Shown here: piece by piece, positions 46,512-54,780 of the stretch
Layout of the letters: each line of letters starts with the position of its first letter
Position numbering within the stretch: the stretch's first letter is position 1
Assembly: GCF_000971295.1 (NCBI RefSeq)
Contig: NZ_LANJ01000011.1
Location: 620,001 to 684,000 of the forward strand
Length of the DNA stretch: 64,000 bases
Direction of reading: 5' to 3'
Source: Devosia epidermidihirudinis
GTDB lineage: Bacteria; Pseudomonadota; Alphaproteobacteria; Rhizobiales; Devosiaceae
Position numbers and translations under genes: made by a program
Notes under the pieces: generated by a model
Database searches by the model: none
What the model was told of the DNA's origin: nothing
The model's input: the letters and a program-made list of their open reading frames with translations, nothing else

Positions 46512-47342
46512 ATGCTGCCAGTCACCCAGGCGCCGACCGATCAGAACCTGACCAACCTCGCGCTGTACGCAGCCATTGCGGCGGCCAAGGTGATCCTCGA
46601 CATCTATTCGCGGCCCATTGCAACCGAGACGAAGTCAGATGGCTCCCCGGTGACTGAGGCGGACGCCGCCGCCGAAGCCATTATCCTCGCCCTGCTCAAG
46701 CCAACGGGCATTCCAGTTTTGGGCGAAGAAAGCGTGGCCGCAGGGATCATCCCTGAGCTGGGAGACCGCTATTTCGTGGTCGACCCGCTCGATGGCACCA
46801 AGGAATTCATCAAGCGCAACGGCGAGTTCACCGTGAACATCGCGCTGGTGGAGAACGGCCTGCCGGTGATCGGCATCGTTCTGGCGCCGGTTTCCGGCGA
46901 AACCTTTGTGGGCGACGCCAACGGCGCCTATTACTGCAACACCAAGACCGGCGTCGTTACCGACAACCGCCCCATTACAGTGTCCAACGTCTCCCCCATG
47001 CGGATTGTCGCAAGCCGGTCACATGGACATGTTGCATTGGCCTCGCTGTGCGAGACGTTCCAGGTGGAACAGGACGTGTCGGTCGGCTCGTCGCTGAAGT
47101 TCTGCCTGCTTGCGCGGGGCGATGCTCAGCTTTACCCGCGGTTTACGCCAACTTGCGAATGGGACACCGCTGCGGGCCAAGCTGTGCTTGAAGCAGCAGG
47201 CGGTGCGGTTGTGACGCTCGATGGCTCACGCATGAGCTATGGCAAGCAGACGCAGAACTTCCTGAACCCATACTTCGTTGCTGCAGCGAGTATGGAACTG
47301 GCCCGACGGGCCGCAGCGGAGATGACGAAGATCCTGGCGTGA
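46512..47342 (+). CDS. cysQ: 3'(2'),5'-bisphosphate nucleotidase, CysQ-type inositol monophosphatase
   Basis: This 276-residue protein has the family's Mg/Li-sensitive motifs: PVTEADAAAE, GEESVA, VVDPLDGTKEFIKRNGEFTV and CEWDTAAGQAVLEAAGG. CysQ removes the 3'-phosphate of PAP/PAPS made during sulfate assimilation, matching the sulfate permease elsewhere in the window. It is co-transcribed with nadC. Confidence 0.9.
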   Translation: MLPVTQAPTDQNLTNLALYAAIAAAKVILDIYSRPIATETKSDGSPVTEADAAAEAIILALLKPTGIPVLGEESVAAGIIPELGDRYFVVDPLDGTKEFIKRNGEFTVNIALVENGLPVIGIVLAPVSGETFVGDANGAYYCNTKTGVVTDNRPITVSNVSPMRIVASRSHGHVALASLCETFQVEQDVSVGSSLKFCLLARGDAQLYPRFTPTCEWDTAAGQAVLEAAGGAVVTLDGSRMSYGKQTQNFLNPYFVAAASMELARRAAAEMTKILA

Positions 47343-47418
47343 CACGCGAGCGTCCCGCAACGCGATCTTAACTCACTCAAGCGACCGCCTCGCGAATATC
47401 TTGCGATTCACTCGGCGA

Positions 47419-47454
47419 GCATATACAGAGCCAGCATATATCGGCCCGGCATAT
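47419..47454. promoter_or_regulatory. Three phased GCATAT repeats upstream of padR
   Basis: GCATAT occurs at 47419, 47434 and 47449, exactly 15 bases apart, ending 20 bases before the padR ATG. The regular spacing suggests a cooperative regulator site, plausibly PadR itself. This is inference from symmetry and position. Confidence 0.45.
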
Positions 47455-47474
47455 GCCCGGCGGAGTAAGCGCTC

Positions 47475-48023
47475 ATGAATGTAAGAACTCTGTGTTTGTC
47501 GATCCTCTATGAGGGCGAGGCAACCGGATATGATATCCGCCGGCTCAGCGTGGAAGGCGAATGCGCCTATTTTATCGAGGCCAGCTTTGGCTCGATCTAT
47601 CCCGCACTGGCCAAGCTCGAAGACGAAGGCCTGGTGACCAGCCGCACTGAGCAGCAAAGCGGCAAGCCATCCAAGAAGGTCTATTCGATCACCGAAGCAG
47701 GCCGCACGGCATTTGCCGATGAGCTGCTCGCACCACTGGCGCCAGATACACTGCGCAGCCCGTTTTTATTGTTCGCACGCTACGCCCGCATTCTGCCGCC
47801 CGAACTCGTCGAAGAGCGGGTCAACGACTACTTGCAACAGACTGTTGCTGCGAAAGAAAAACTCGACGGCGTACCCACAGGGTCTGGCTGCCATGCAGCA
47901 GACAAGTGGGTCATCAACTACGGACGTGCAATTATGGGCGTTGCAGAACAGTATTTGCGCACCCATATGCACGAGCTGATCACAATGGCGCGAGCCGAGC
48001 CGAAAAAAGACGCGGCTGAATAA
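47475..48023 (+). CDS. PadR-family transcriptional regulator
   Basis: This 182-residue regulator has the PadR winged helix (LCLSILYEGEATGYDIRRLS, SFGSIYPALAKLEDEGLVTS, KVYSITEAGRTAFADEL) and a C-terminal helical dimerisation part. It lies 15 bases before the RND adaptor gene, so it is probably co-transcribed and autoregulates the efflux operon in response to a drug or phenolic compound. Confidence 0.9.
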   Translation: MNVRTLCLSILYEGEATGYDIRRLSVEGECAYFIEASFGSIYPALAKLEDEGLVTSRTEQQSGKPSKKVYSITEAGRTAFADELLAPLAPDTLRSPFLLFARYARILPPELVEERVNDYLQQTVAAKEKLDGVPTGSGCHAADKWVINYGRAIMGVAEQYLRTHMHELITMARAEPKKDAAE

Positions 48024-48038
48024 GAGGGCGAAATCTCC

Positions 48039-49304
48039 ATGCGTGCATATTTCTCATACGGCGTAGCGTTCGTGATCCTTGTGGTCGCCGGGCTGTGGCT
48101 CGCCACGGGTAGCCTTGTGATCGGCGGCAACGGCCCCGGTAACGGCGAGCGCCCCATTGTTTCTGTGCTGGAAGGCAAAGAGCATGGTCCAATCGCGACC
48201 CAGCTCGGCAATGCCGGCATTCTGGCCGAACACCCCTCAGAGGTTTCGTTCGACCCCGCCCTGACAATCGCCCAGCGTAATGAAGCCAATAATGGCGCCA
48301 ATACGCCCAAGCAGTCGGTCCGCACCTCGACCTATGTTGCCCAGCCGATGACCATCGAGGTTCCGCTGCGTGGCCGCACTCAGGCCAAGGCGACCGTCAG
48401 CTCACTGGCTGAAACTTCTGGCATTGTCGATTCGGTCAGCGTCACCAAGGGTCAGACGGTTGCCGTTGGCGATCTGCTCTGCACGCTGGATCGCGGCACT
48501 CGTGCTGTAGCCGTCGAGCAGGCCAAGGCCGGCCTCGAGCAGGCCAATGCGGGTCTTGCCCAGGCCCAGGCTGATTTCGATACCAATGCCGAGCTGCGCA
48601 AGAAGGGCCTTGCTGCTCCCAACACTGCCCGCACCACCGAAGTTGCCCTGACCTCCGCAAAGGCGTCCATCAGCGCCGCACAGGCCGGCCTCGACAATGC
48701 CCAGGCCGAGCTGGACCGCACCGCGATCCACGCCAAGGTTGCTGGCGTTGTGCAGGACCCTCTGGCTGTGACCGGCTCGATGCTGTCTGCTGGCCAGCCT
48801 TGCGCCACCATCGTGCAGCTGAACCCAATGGTGTTCATCGGCCAGGTCCCCGAAGTACGCATTGGTCTGGCCAAGCTTGGTCTTGAGGCCAAAGTGACCA
48901 CGATCAACGGCCAGGATGCCGAAGGCAAGGTGAGCTACATTTCGGCAACGGCCGACCCAGCCACCCGCTCCTTCCCCGTCGAAATCGAATTGCCAAACCC
49001 CAATGGCGACATTCGCGATGGCGTGTCGGCGACGGCAACTGTGCTGATGGGCTCTGCGCCTGCACACCTGCTGCCACAGTCTGTCCTGACGCTGAACGAT
49101 GATGGCGTCATGGGCGTCAGCACTGTCGCTGACAACGTGGTGAAGTTCTACCCAGTCCAGATCGCCAGCGATACGCGCCAGGGCGTGTGGGTGCTGGGTC
49201 TGCCTGCATCGGTCGACGTGATCACTGTGGGCCAGGAATACGTCGTGGACGGCCAGACCGTAAACGCAACCAATGTTGAAGCCCCCAAGACAACGGAAAG
49301 CTGA
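48039..49304 (+). CDS. RND efflux periplasmic adaptor (membrane fusion protein)
   Basis: This 421-residue protein has one N-terminal membrane anchor (about 7-28), a roughly 60-residue low-similarity segment, then adaptor domains: lipoyl halves around SGIVDSVSVTKGQTVAVGD and GVVQDPLAVTGSMLSAGQ, and a coiled-coil hairpin (QAKAGLEQANAGLAQAQADF). It should bridge the RND pump and an outer-membrane channel. No TolC-type gene is present in the window. Confidence 0.9.
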   Translation: MRAYFSYGVAFVILVVAGLWLATGSLVIGGNGPGNGERPIVSVLEGKEHGPIATQLGNAGILAEHPSEVSFDPALTIAQRNEANNGANTPKQSVRTSTYVAQPMTIEVPLRGRTQAKATVSSLAETSGIVDSVSVTKGQTVAVGDLLCTLDRGTRAVAVEQAKAGLEQANAGLAQAQADFDTNAELRKKGLAAPNTARTTEVALTSAKASISAAQAGLDNAQAELDRTAIHAKVAGVVQDPLAVTGSMLSAGQPCATIVQLNPMVFIGQVPEVRIGLAKLGLEAKVTTINGQDAEGKVSYISATADPATRSFPVEIELPNPNGDIRDGVSATATVLMGSAPAHLLPQSVLTLNDDGVMGVSTVADNVVKFYPVQIASDTRQGVWVLGLPASVDVITVGQEYVVDGQTVNATNVEAPKTTES

Positions 49305-49309
49305 GACTC

Positions 49310-52300
49310 ATGCTCGACTTCATCGAACGCATCCTGAGGATGCCGCGTGTCGTGATGACAATCATGGTGCTGCTGCTGGGGGCCGGTTTTGCGGCCTACA
49401 CGTCGCTGCCCAAGGAAAGCTTCCCGGCCATCGACATCCCCTACTTCTACATTTCGGTTGCCCAGACCGGCGTGTCGCCGCGTGACGCCGAGCAATTGCT
49501 CGCCAAGCCGATCGAAGACCGCATCAAGGAAATCGACGGGCTGGAGAACTACTCCTCCACCTCGACGACCGGCCATGCCTCGGTGTTCCTTGAGTTCAAC
49601 GTGAACGCCAACAAGGACAAGGCCCTCTCCGATATCCGCGCCAAGATGGACGGCATCGCTGGCGACCTGCCGACCGACGCGACTGTGCCTACCGTGACCG
49701 AAATCTCCTTCACCGACATGCCGACCATTTCGGTGGCAGTGTATGGCTCGGTGCCGGAACGCGAACTCGTGCGTCGTGCCAAGGATCTCAAGGAAGAACT
49801 TGAGGGTATGGGCAATGTTCAGAGCGTGACCCTGTCGGGTTCGCGCGATGAAGTGCTCGAAGTCCAGATCGACCTGAACAGCCTCGAAGCCTACGATCTG
49901 ACCGCTTCCCAGCTGTTCGACGCTCTCGCGCGCAACAACATGGTTGTGCCCGGAGGCGTGCTAGATACCGGCCAGGGTTCGTTCAACGTGGAAGTGCCCG
50001 GCCTGATCAAGAATGTGCAGGACGTCTACACCCTGCCCATCAAGACCTCTGGCGATACCGTCGTCACCTTTGGCGACGTCGCCACTGTTACCCGTACTTT
50101 CGAAGACGCGACCTCTTATGCCCATGTGAACGGCCAGCCAGCCATTACGCTGGGCGTGATCAAGAAGCTGGGCAGCAACGTCATCACCGTCTCTGATGAT
50201 GTTCGCGCGACCACCAAGGCCTTCACCTCCGCTTGGCCGCAGGGCATCGAGACCAGCTTCCTGATCGATCAGGCAGACTCCACCAAGGGTCTGTTCCGCT
50301 CGCTTGAAGCCGCCGTTCTGACCGCCGTTGCGCTGGTGCTGATCACTTGTATCGCCACCCTGGGCGTGCGCCCTGCAATCATGATCGGCATGTCGATCCC
50401 GATCTCGTTCATGATCGCCTTCCTCGTCGTGCAGATGATGGGCATGACCATCAATATGATGATCATGTTCGGCCTCGTGCTGGCCGTGGGTGTTCTAGTG
50501 GACGATCCCATCGTGGTGGTGGAGTACGCCGAGCGAAAGCTGATGGAAGGCGTTTCCAAAAAGGAAGCGTTCATCCTGGCCGCTCGCAAGATGTTCGTGC
50601 CGGTGGTTTCGGCCACGCTGACCACGCTGGGTGCCTTTATCCCCCTGCTGTTCTGGCCCGGCATCATCGGCAAGTTCATGAGCTACCTGCCGATCATCGT
50701 GATCGTGGTGATGTGCGCTTCGCTCGTCTCCGCCCTGATCTTCATGCCGATCATCGGCGCTTTCATTGCTTCGACCCATGTGGATCCGAAGGCCAAGGAA
50801 GCCGCTGACATCGTGATGTATGCCGACAAGTTCGATCCCAAAAAGGTTGGGGGCGTCACCGGCGTCTATGTCCGCACGATGGAGCATCTGATCCATCAAC
50901 CGATCATAACGCTGGCGGTTGGCTTCTTCCTCGTCGTGATGATGTTTGCCGCCTACATCATGAACCCCACCGGCACCGAAGCTTTCCCGGCTTCTGAGCC
51001 AGAATTCGGCACGGTCAACGTGATCACGCGCGGCAACTACTCGCCGTCGGAAATCCGCGATCTGCTGGTCGAGGTGGAAACACAGATCCTGCAGGTGCCT
51101 GGCATTCAGGACGAAGTGATGAGCTTTGGTGGCGGCGCTGGTGGACTGGGCGGAAGCTCCCCACCGGACACCATCGGTTCGTTTAACCTGCAGCTGATGC
51201 CGTATAACGACCGCGTCAAGGCGGCCGAGATCTTCCAGGACATTCGCGACCGCGTTGCCAATATCTCGGGTCTGGAAGTGCAGATCGCCGCTCAGGAAAA
51301 CGGCCCACCAGCTGGCAAGGCCATCAACCTGCGCGTTGAAGGCAATGTCTATGCCGACATCGCCCCGGCGGTTGGCAAGCTGCGTGACTACATCGAGACC
51401 CAGCTGGGCGACACCATTGACGTTGAAGATGGCCGCCCTGCCCCCGGCATCGACTGGGAAGTGACGATCGATCGTGAAGCGGCTGCCAAGTATGGCATCG
51501 GCGTCCGCGAGCTGAGCCCCTATGTTCAGCTTCTGACGGCCGGCGTAAAGCTGGGTAGCTATCGTCCAGACGATGGTGGCGACGAACTCGATATCCGTGT
51601 TCGCCTGCCGAAGGACGAACGCACGTTCGATGCCCTCGACTCCATGCGCGTGGTGACGGCACAGGGCCTCGTGCCCGTATCGAACTTCATTCAGCGTACC
51701 GCTGTGCCAAAAGTTGCCAACATCTCGCGTCGCAACGGCGTCTATTCGATGAACGTGGCCGCCAACCTCAATCCGACCAATGCGGCCGGTGAGGCTGTGA
51801 CCTCGGAAGCCAAGATCGAACAGATCAAGGCTTGGCAGGCAGGCCAGGAATGGCCCGCAGGCGTCAAGATCGTCTATGGCGGTGCTGCCGAGCAGGTTGA
51901 CGACACCAATGCCTTCATCGTCACCGCGCTGTTCTCGGCGCTGGCGCTGATCGCTCTCATCCTGCTGATCGAGTACAACAGCTTCTATCAGGTCGTCGTG
52001 ACCCTGATGACTGTGGTGATGTCGATTGCGGGCGTGATGCTGGGCATGGTGGTGACCGGGATGAGCTTCTCGGCCATCATGACGGGCCTCGGCATCGTGG
52101 CACTGGCGGGTATCGTGGTGAAGAACGGCATCGTTCTGATCGACACCTACAACCACTACCACCGCGAAGAGCATGTCGAGCCGGTCAAGGCGATGCTGAT
52201 CACCATCAGCCAGCGCGTTCGTCCGGTGCTCCTGACCGCGACCGTGACCGCTCTGGGCGTGATCCCGATGGCGCTGAATGTCGAGTTCGACTTCATCCGC

Positions 52301-52690
52301 CGCGAGATCGTGGTCGGCGGCCTGGCTGGCTCGTGGTTCATCCACCTGTCTGCCGCACTGGTTTCGGGCCTGTTCGTCTCCACTGCCCTGACCCTGGTCA
52401 TGGTGCCGGTGATGGTCGTTGCACCCAATGTGCTGCTCGACCAGATCAAGTGGGTCAGCCATCAGTTCGGGCGCCTCGGCGACTTCGTCCGCAATCGCGG
52501 TCAGGCTGCCCAGGCCGTGCCTGCTGGTTTTGACGGCATGGCCGTCGAGATCCCCGCCGATGCCGATGGCGCCAAGCGCTACATCGTCAGCCCAGATGCA
52601 GGCCTCAAGGACAATGACGGCCTCGTGGAAACGGAAAAGGACGGCGTCACCATCGTCAGCCGCCCCGACCGCCCAGAAGCCGCCGAATAG
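49310..52690 (+). CDS. RND-family efflux transporter permease (HAE1/AcrB-type)
   Basis: This 1126-residue inner-membrane pump starts 5 bases after the adaptor stop. It has the family's twelve-helix pattern with two large periplasmic loops. Proton-relay and signature regions are visible: GLVLAVGVLVDDPIVVVEYA with the DD pair, and the repeated motif GIVALAGIVVKNGIVLIDTY. The C-terminal tail of about 90 residues is longer than in AcrB and hydrophilic. It exports drugs or other hydrophobic compounds using the proton gradient. Confidence 0.94.
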   Translation: MLDFIERILRMPRVVMTIMVLLLGAGFAAYTSLPKESFPAIDIPYFYISVAQTGVSPRDAEQLLAKPIEDRIKEIDGLENYSSTSTTGHASVFLEFNVNANKDKALSDIRAKMDGIAGDLPTDATVPTVTEISFTDMPTISVAVYGSVPERELVRRAKDLKEELEGMGNVQSVTLSGSRDEVLEVQIDLNSLEAYDLTASQLFDALARNNMVVPGGVLDTGQGSFNVEVPGLIKNVQDVYTLPIKTSGDTVVTFGDVATVTRTFEDATSYAHVNGQPAITLGVIKKLGSNVITVSDDVRATTKAFTSAWPQGIETSFLIDQADSTKGLFRSLEAAVLTAVALVLITCIATLGVRPAIMIGMSIPISFMIAFLVVQMMGMTINMMIMFGLVLAVGVLVDDPIVVVEYAERKLMEGVSKKEAFILAARKMFVPVVSATLTTLGAFIPLLFWPGIIGKFMSYLPIIVIVVMCASLVSALIFMPIIGAFIASTHVDPKAKEAADIVMYADKFDPKKVGGVTGVYVRTMEHLIHQPIITLAVGFFLVVMMFAAYIMNPTGTEAFPASEPEFGTVNVITRGNYSPSEIRDLLVEVETQILQVPGIQDEVMSFGGGAGGLGGSSPPDTIGSFNLQLMPYNDRVKAAEIFQDIRDRVANISGLEVQIAAQENGPPAGKAINLRVEGNVYADIAPAVGKLRDYIETQLGDTIDVEDGRPAPGIDWEVTIDREAAAKYGIGVRELSPYVQLLTAGVKLGSYRPDDGGDELDIRVRLPKDERTFDALDSMRVVTAQGLVPVSNFIQRTAVPKVANISRRNGVYSMNVAANLNPTNAAGEAVTSEAKIEQIKAWQAGQEWPAGVKIVYGGAAEQVDDTNAFIVTALFSALALIALILLIEYNSFYQVVVTLMTVVMSIAGVMLGMVVTGMSFSAIMTGLGIVALAGIVVKNGIVLIDTYNHYHREEHVEPVKAMLITISQRVRPVLLTATVTALGVIPMALNVEFDFIRREIVVGGLAGSWFIHLSAALVSGLFVSTALTLVMVPVMVVAPNVLLDQIKWVSHQFGRLGDFVRNRGQAAQAVPAGFDGMAVEIPADADGAKRYIVSPDAGLKDNDGLVETEKDGVTIVSRPDRPEAAE

Positions 52691-52710
52691 TCCCGCGACC
52701 CAAGAACAAG

Positions 52711-52742
52711 AAAAGGCCCGCAGCAATGCGGGCCTTTTTGTT
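52711..52742 (+). terminator. Rho-independent terminator of the RND operon
   Basis: The stem AAAAGGCCCGCA / TGCGGGCCTTTT with a GCAA loop ends in a T run. It also faces the convergent acetyltransferase gene. Confidence 0.92.
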
Positions 52743-52752
52743 TGGGGCAGTG

Positions 52753-53223
52753 TTAGATTGTGAAGGCGTTTAGCCGCCAGCGGTCCCCCTCAAACACAAG
52801 GTCGCGCCACTGCTCGCTTATGGGCGCTAGCGACTTTTGCCAAAATGCCAGGGCTGCCGTGTTTTGGATCGGGACGCCAAGGTGCCATTCTCCATGATGG
52901 TTGGCGAGGATAGCGCGCAACGCGGCGCTGCCAAAACCTCGCCCCCGGTAGGCCGTGAGAATGAAAAACTCGGCCATAAAGTAGCAATTCGATCGCCCTG
53001 TCAGCGGGCATTCATCGATGACGAAGGCAAAACCCGCGATCTCCTCACCCTCGTAGATGAGGTATGGAAATCGCCAAAACCTGTCGAGAAAGTCATACTC
53101 ATACCTCCCGTCGGCGCCGACAGGAAACGGCATGAACTCAGTCATGTCGTAGAGGTAGAGTTGGATCAGATTGGCTATGCTTGAGCGGTCTGATGGTTGG
53201 GCTGGTTTGATGGTGATGGGCAT
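52753..53223 (-). CDS. GNAT-family acetyltransferase
   Basis: This 156-residue protein has the acetyl-CoA loop RGRGFGSAALRAIL after a beta strand (CYFMAEFFILTAY), and the C-terminal NTAALAFWQKSL element. The substrate is unknown. It is a single gene between the RND operon and the toxin-antitoxin pair. Confidence 0.87.
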   Translation of the reverse strand: MPITIKPAQPSDRSSIANLIQLYLYDMTEFMPFPVGADGRYEYDFLDRFWRFPYLIYEGEEIAGFAFVIDECPLTGRSNCYFMAEFFILTAYRGRGFGSAALRAILANHHGEWHLGVPIQNTAALAFWQKSLAPISEQWRDLVFEGDRWRLNAFTI

Positions 53224-53277
53224 AAGGGGAGTGTGGCTGCAGTTCTCTGGTTCGACAAGTTGATCCAGGCCTTGAAC

Positions 53278-53317
53278 TTTTAGCCATTTTAGCTATTTTA
53301 GCCTTAGCTAATTTAGC
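53278..53317. promoter_or_regulatory. Repeat-rich operator of the Phd-Doc operon
   Basis: TTTTAGC occurs at 53278, 53287 and 53296 with a 9-base period. It is followed by the palindrome TTAGCTAA (53304-53311) and TTTAGC. The cluster ends 15 bases before the antitoxin ATG, as expected for an antitoxin autoregulation site. Confidence 0.6.
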
Positions 53318-53332
53318 CAAGGAGTTTCCATC

Positions 53333-53572
53333 ATGGCCGCGATCACTGCCACCGATGCAAAGAACAAGTTTGGGCAGGTGCTGGAAATGGCTCAGGCAGA
53401 GCCCGTTCGCATCCAGAAAAACGGCCGCGACGTGGCAATCGTTGTGTCGCCGGAGCAGTATGCCGCGCTCACGGCCCAACAGGCCGCACCCAAGGTTCGC
53501 CCGCTGGTTGAAACACTGATGGCCCGCAGCCTTGAGCGGCGGAAGTCGCTTTACGAAGCCCTTGCCAAGTAG
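53333..53572 (+). CDS. phd: Antitoxin, Phd/YefM family
   Basis: This 79-residue protein begins with the Phd/YefM DNA-binding half (ITATDAKNKFGQVLEMAQ, PVRIQKNGRDVAIVVSPEQY) and ends in a charged toxin-binding tail (ARSLERRKSLYEALAK). An AAGGAG box precedes the ATG. It is followed after 6 bases by the Doc toxin gene and should neutralise it and repress the operon. Confidence 0.9.
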   Translation: MAAITATDAKNKFGQVLEMAQAEPVRIQKNGRDVAIVVSPEQYAALTAQQAAPKVRPLVETLMARSLERRKSLYEALAK

Positions 53573-53578
53573 ACGACC

Positions 53579-53956
53579 ATGCCCAGCTATCTTACCCTCG
53601 ATGAAGTTCTCTACATCCATGAGGTTCTGCTGAAAGCCTTTGGTGGCGCCGAGGGGGTTCGCGACCCGGGGCTGATCGAGTCAGCCCTGCTCCGTCCGCA
53701 GACCGGGTATTACTCCGACGTGATCGAGGAGGCCGCCGCGCTGTGGGAAAGCATGGCCATGAACCATGGCTTCATCGACGGCAACAAGCGCGTCGCCTAT
53801 GCCTGCGTTGAACTCTACCTGCAGCTCAACGGTGTCGACATTGCTGCCAGCAATGATGAACTGGAAGTGTTCATCTTCAGCCACCTCGAAGCCGGGACAT
53901 TCCGCAAGGACGTCATCGAGGCCTGGCTGCACCAACACACTGAGCCGCTAGTCTAG
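53579..53956 (+). CDS. doc: Doc-type Fic toxin
   Basis: This 125-residue Fic-fold protein has the Doc motif H63-G-F-I-D67-G-N-K-R71 (NHGFIDGNKRVAYA). The other family features are EVLYIHEVLLKAFGGAEGVR and LIESALLRPQTGYY. Doc toxins phosphorylate elongation factor Tu and stop translation. All catalytic positions are present, so it appears active and dependent on the antitoxin before it. Confidence 0.93.
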   Translation: MPSYLTLDEVLYIHEVLLKAFGGAEGVRDPGLIESALLRPQTGYYSDVIEEAAALWESMAMNHGFIDGNKRVAYACVELYLQLNGVDIAASNDELEVFIFSHLEAGTFRKDVIEAWLHQHTEPLV

Positions 53957-53962
53957 TTCGTG

Positions 53963-54301
53963 TCACCCATTATCGTTAGCGGGGCGAATTGCGAGGCTAC
54001 GGATATTCTCCCAGATGCGGTCATGCATGATCTCCGCATGGCGCCTGAACAATGCTGAAACGTCGTCTGGCTCGATGGCGTAGTTCAACTCGTGCAGACG
54101 GGCGATGAGACGAGGCTGGTCGAATTCTGCGACACCCCCCGCCTCGCTAGCAACAAGCGCGGACTGAAACGCCGCATAGGTTCTGAACCCGAGGGCGGCG
54201 GCGAGCGCTTCGTCGGCGTGGGATGAGCGCAACTGAGGGCAGATTTCGCGCAGGGCGTGCTTGAAGGTGGCGAAGCTATCGCGATCAACTGTGATGGACA
54301 T
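53963..54301 (-). CDS. Hypothetical protein next to the Phd-Doc pair
   Basis: The product has 112 residues from ATG 54301. It has no membrane segment. The stretch SSHADEALAAALGFRTYAAF is reminiscent of a small motif seen in many uncharacterised, often mobile-element-linked proteins, but no function can be assigned. It ends 7 bases from the Doc stop on the opposite strand. No clear ribosome binding site is seen. Confidence 0.55.
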   Translation of the reverse strand: MSITVDRDSFATFKHALREICPQLRSSHADEALAAALGFRTYAAFQSALVASEAGGVAEFDQPRLIARLHELNYAIEPDDVSALFRRHAEIMHDRIWENIRSLAIRPANDNG

Positions 54302-54466
54302 GGCACGATCCGGTCGTTCCTGGGCCGATGTCCGCCGATTACGCACCGACCGTGAACGAGGTCGCACCGTGATGTTCTGGTCCGTTTAACCCGGCGGCAG
54401 GTTGGGCCGGACTGGCCATCGCCAGAGTAGCCCAGTTCCCCGCCCTTGCACACCACCCTTCAGCAG

Positions 54467-54769
54467 TTAGGTCAGCCGAGAGAAAATGCGGGAGAGGCCC
54501 AGTGCGGCGGCGAAGGCCAGGGCGATCATTTCGACCAAGATGATTGGATTGCTCACGCTGTCGCGCAGTAGCCACAGCGCAATGCCGCCGACCAGCAGGT
54601 TTGAGCCGCCCCAGAGCACGTTGCGCGTAGCGCTGTCGAAATTGGGCGGGCCACCGACGAAGGGCGTGGGGAATTTCCGGCCCATCAGGCCGGAAACAAA
54701 ATGCGGGATGCCGTTGATGAGGAAGAGCGGCGCGACGACGGCCAGCAGATAATCCCACCATGGCGTCAT
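54467..54769 (-). CDS. Small membrane protein downstream of the Atm1-like exporter
   Basis: The product has 100 residues from ATG 54769 (MTPWWDYLLAVV...). Three hydrophobic segments are visible (about 6-25, 48-66 and 74-95), with PHFVSGLMGRKFPTPFVGG between the first two. It starts 11 bases after the exporter stop, so it is probably the third gene of the ArsR-exporter operon. Family not recognised with confidence. Confidence 0.75.
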   Translation of the reverse strand: MTPWWDYLLAVVAPLFLINGIPHFVSGLMGRKFPTPFVGGPPNFDSATRNVLWGGSNLLVGGIALWLLRDSVSNPIILVEMIALAFAAALGLSRIFSRLT

Positions 54770-54780
54770 CGCGCTCTCCC

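Noticed and set aside
50495..52726. A 743-codon minus-strand ORF
   Set aside because: It is an antisense shadow of the RND permease gene with a His/Asp-rich, non-protein-like composition.
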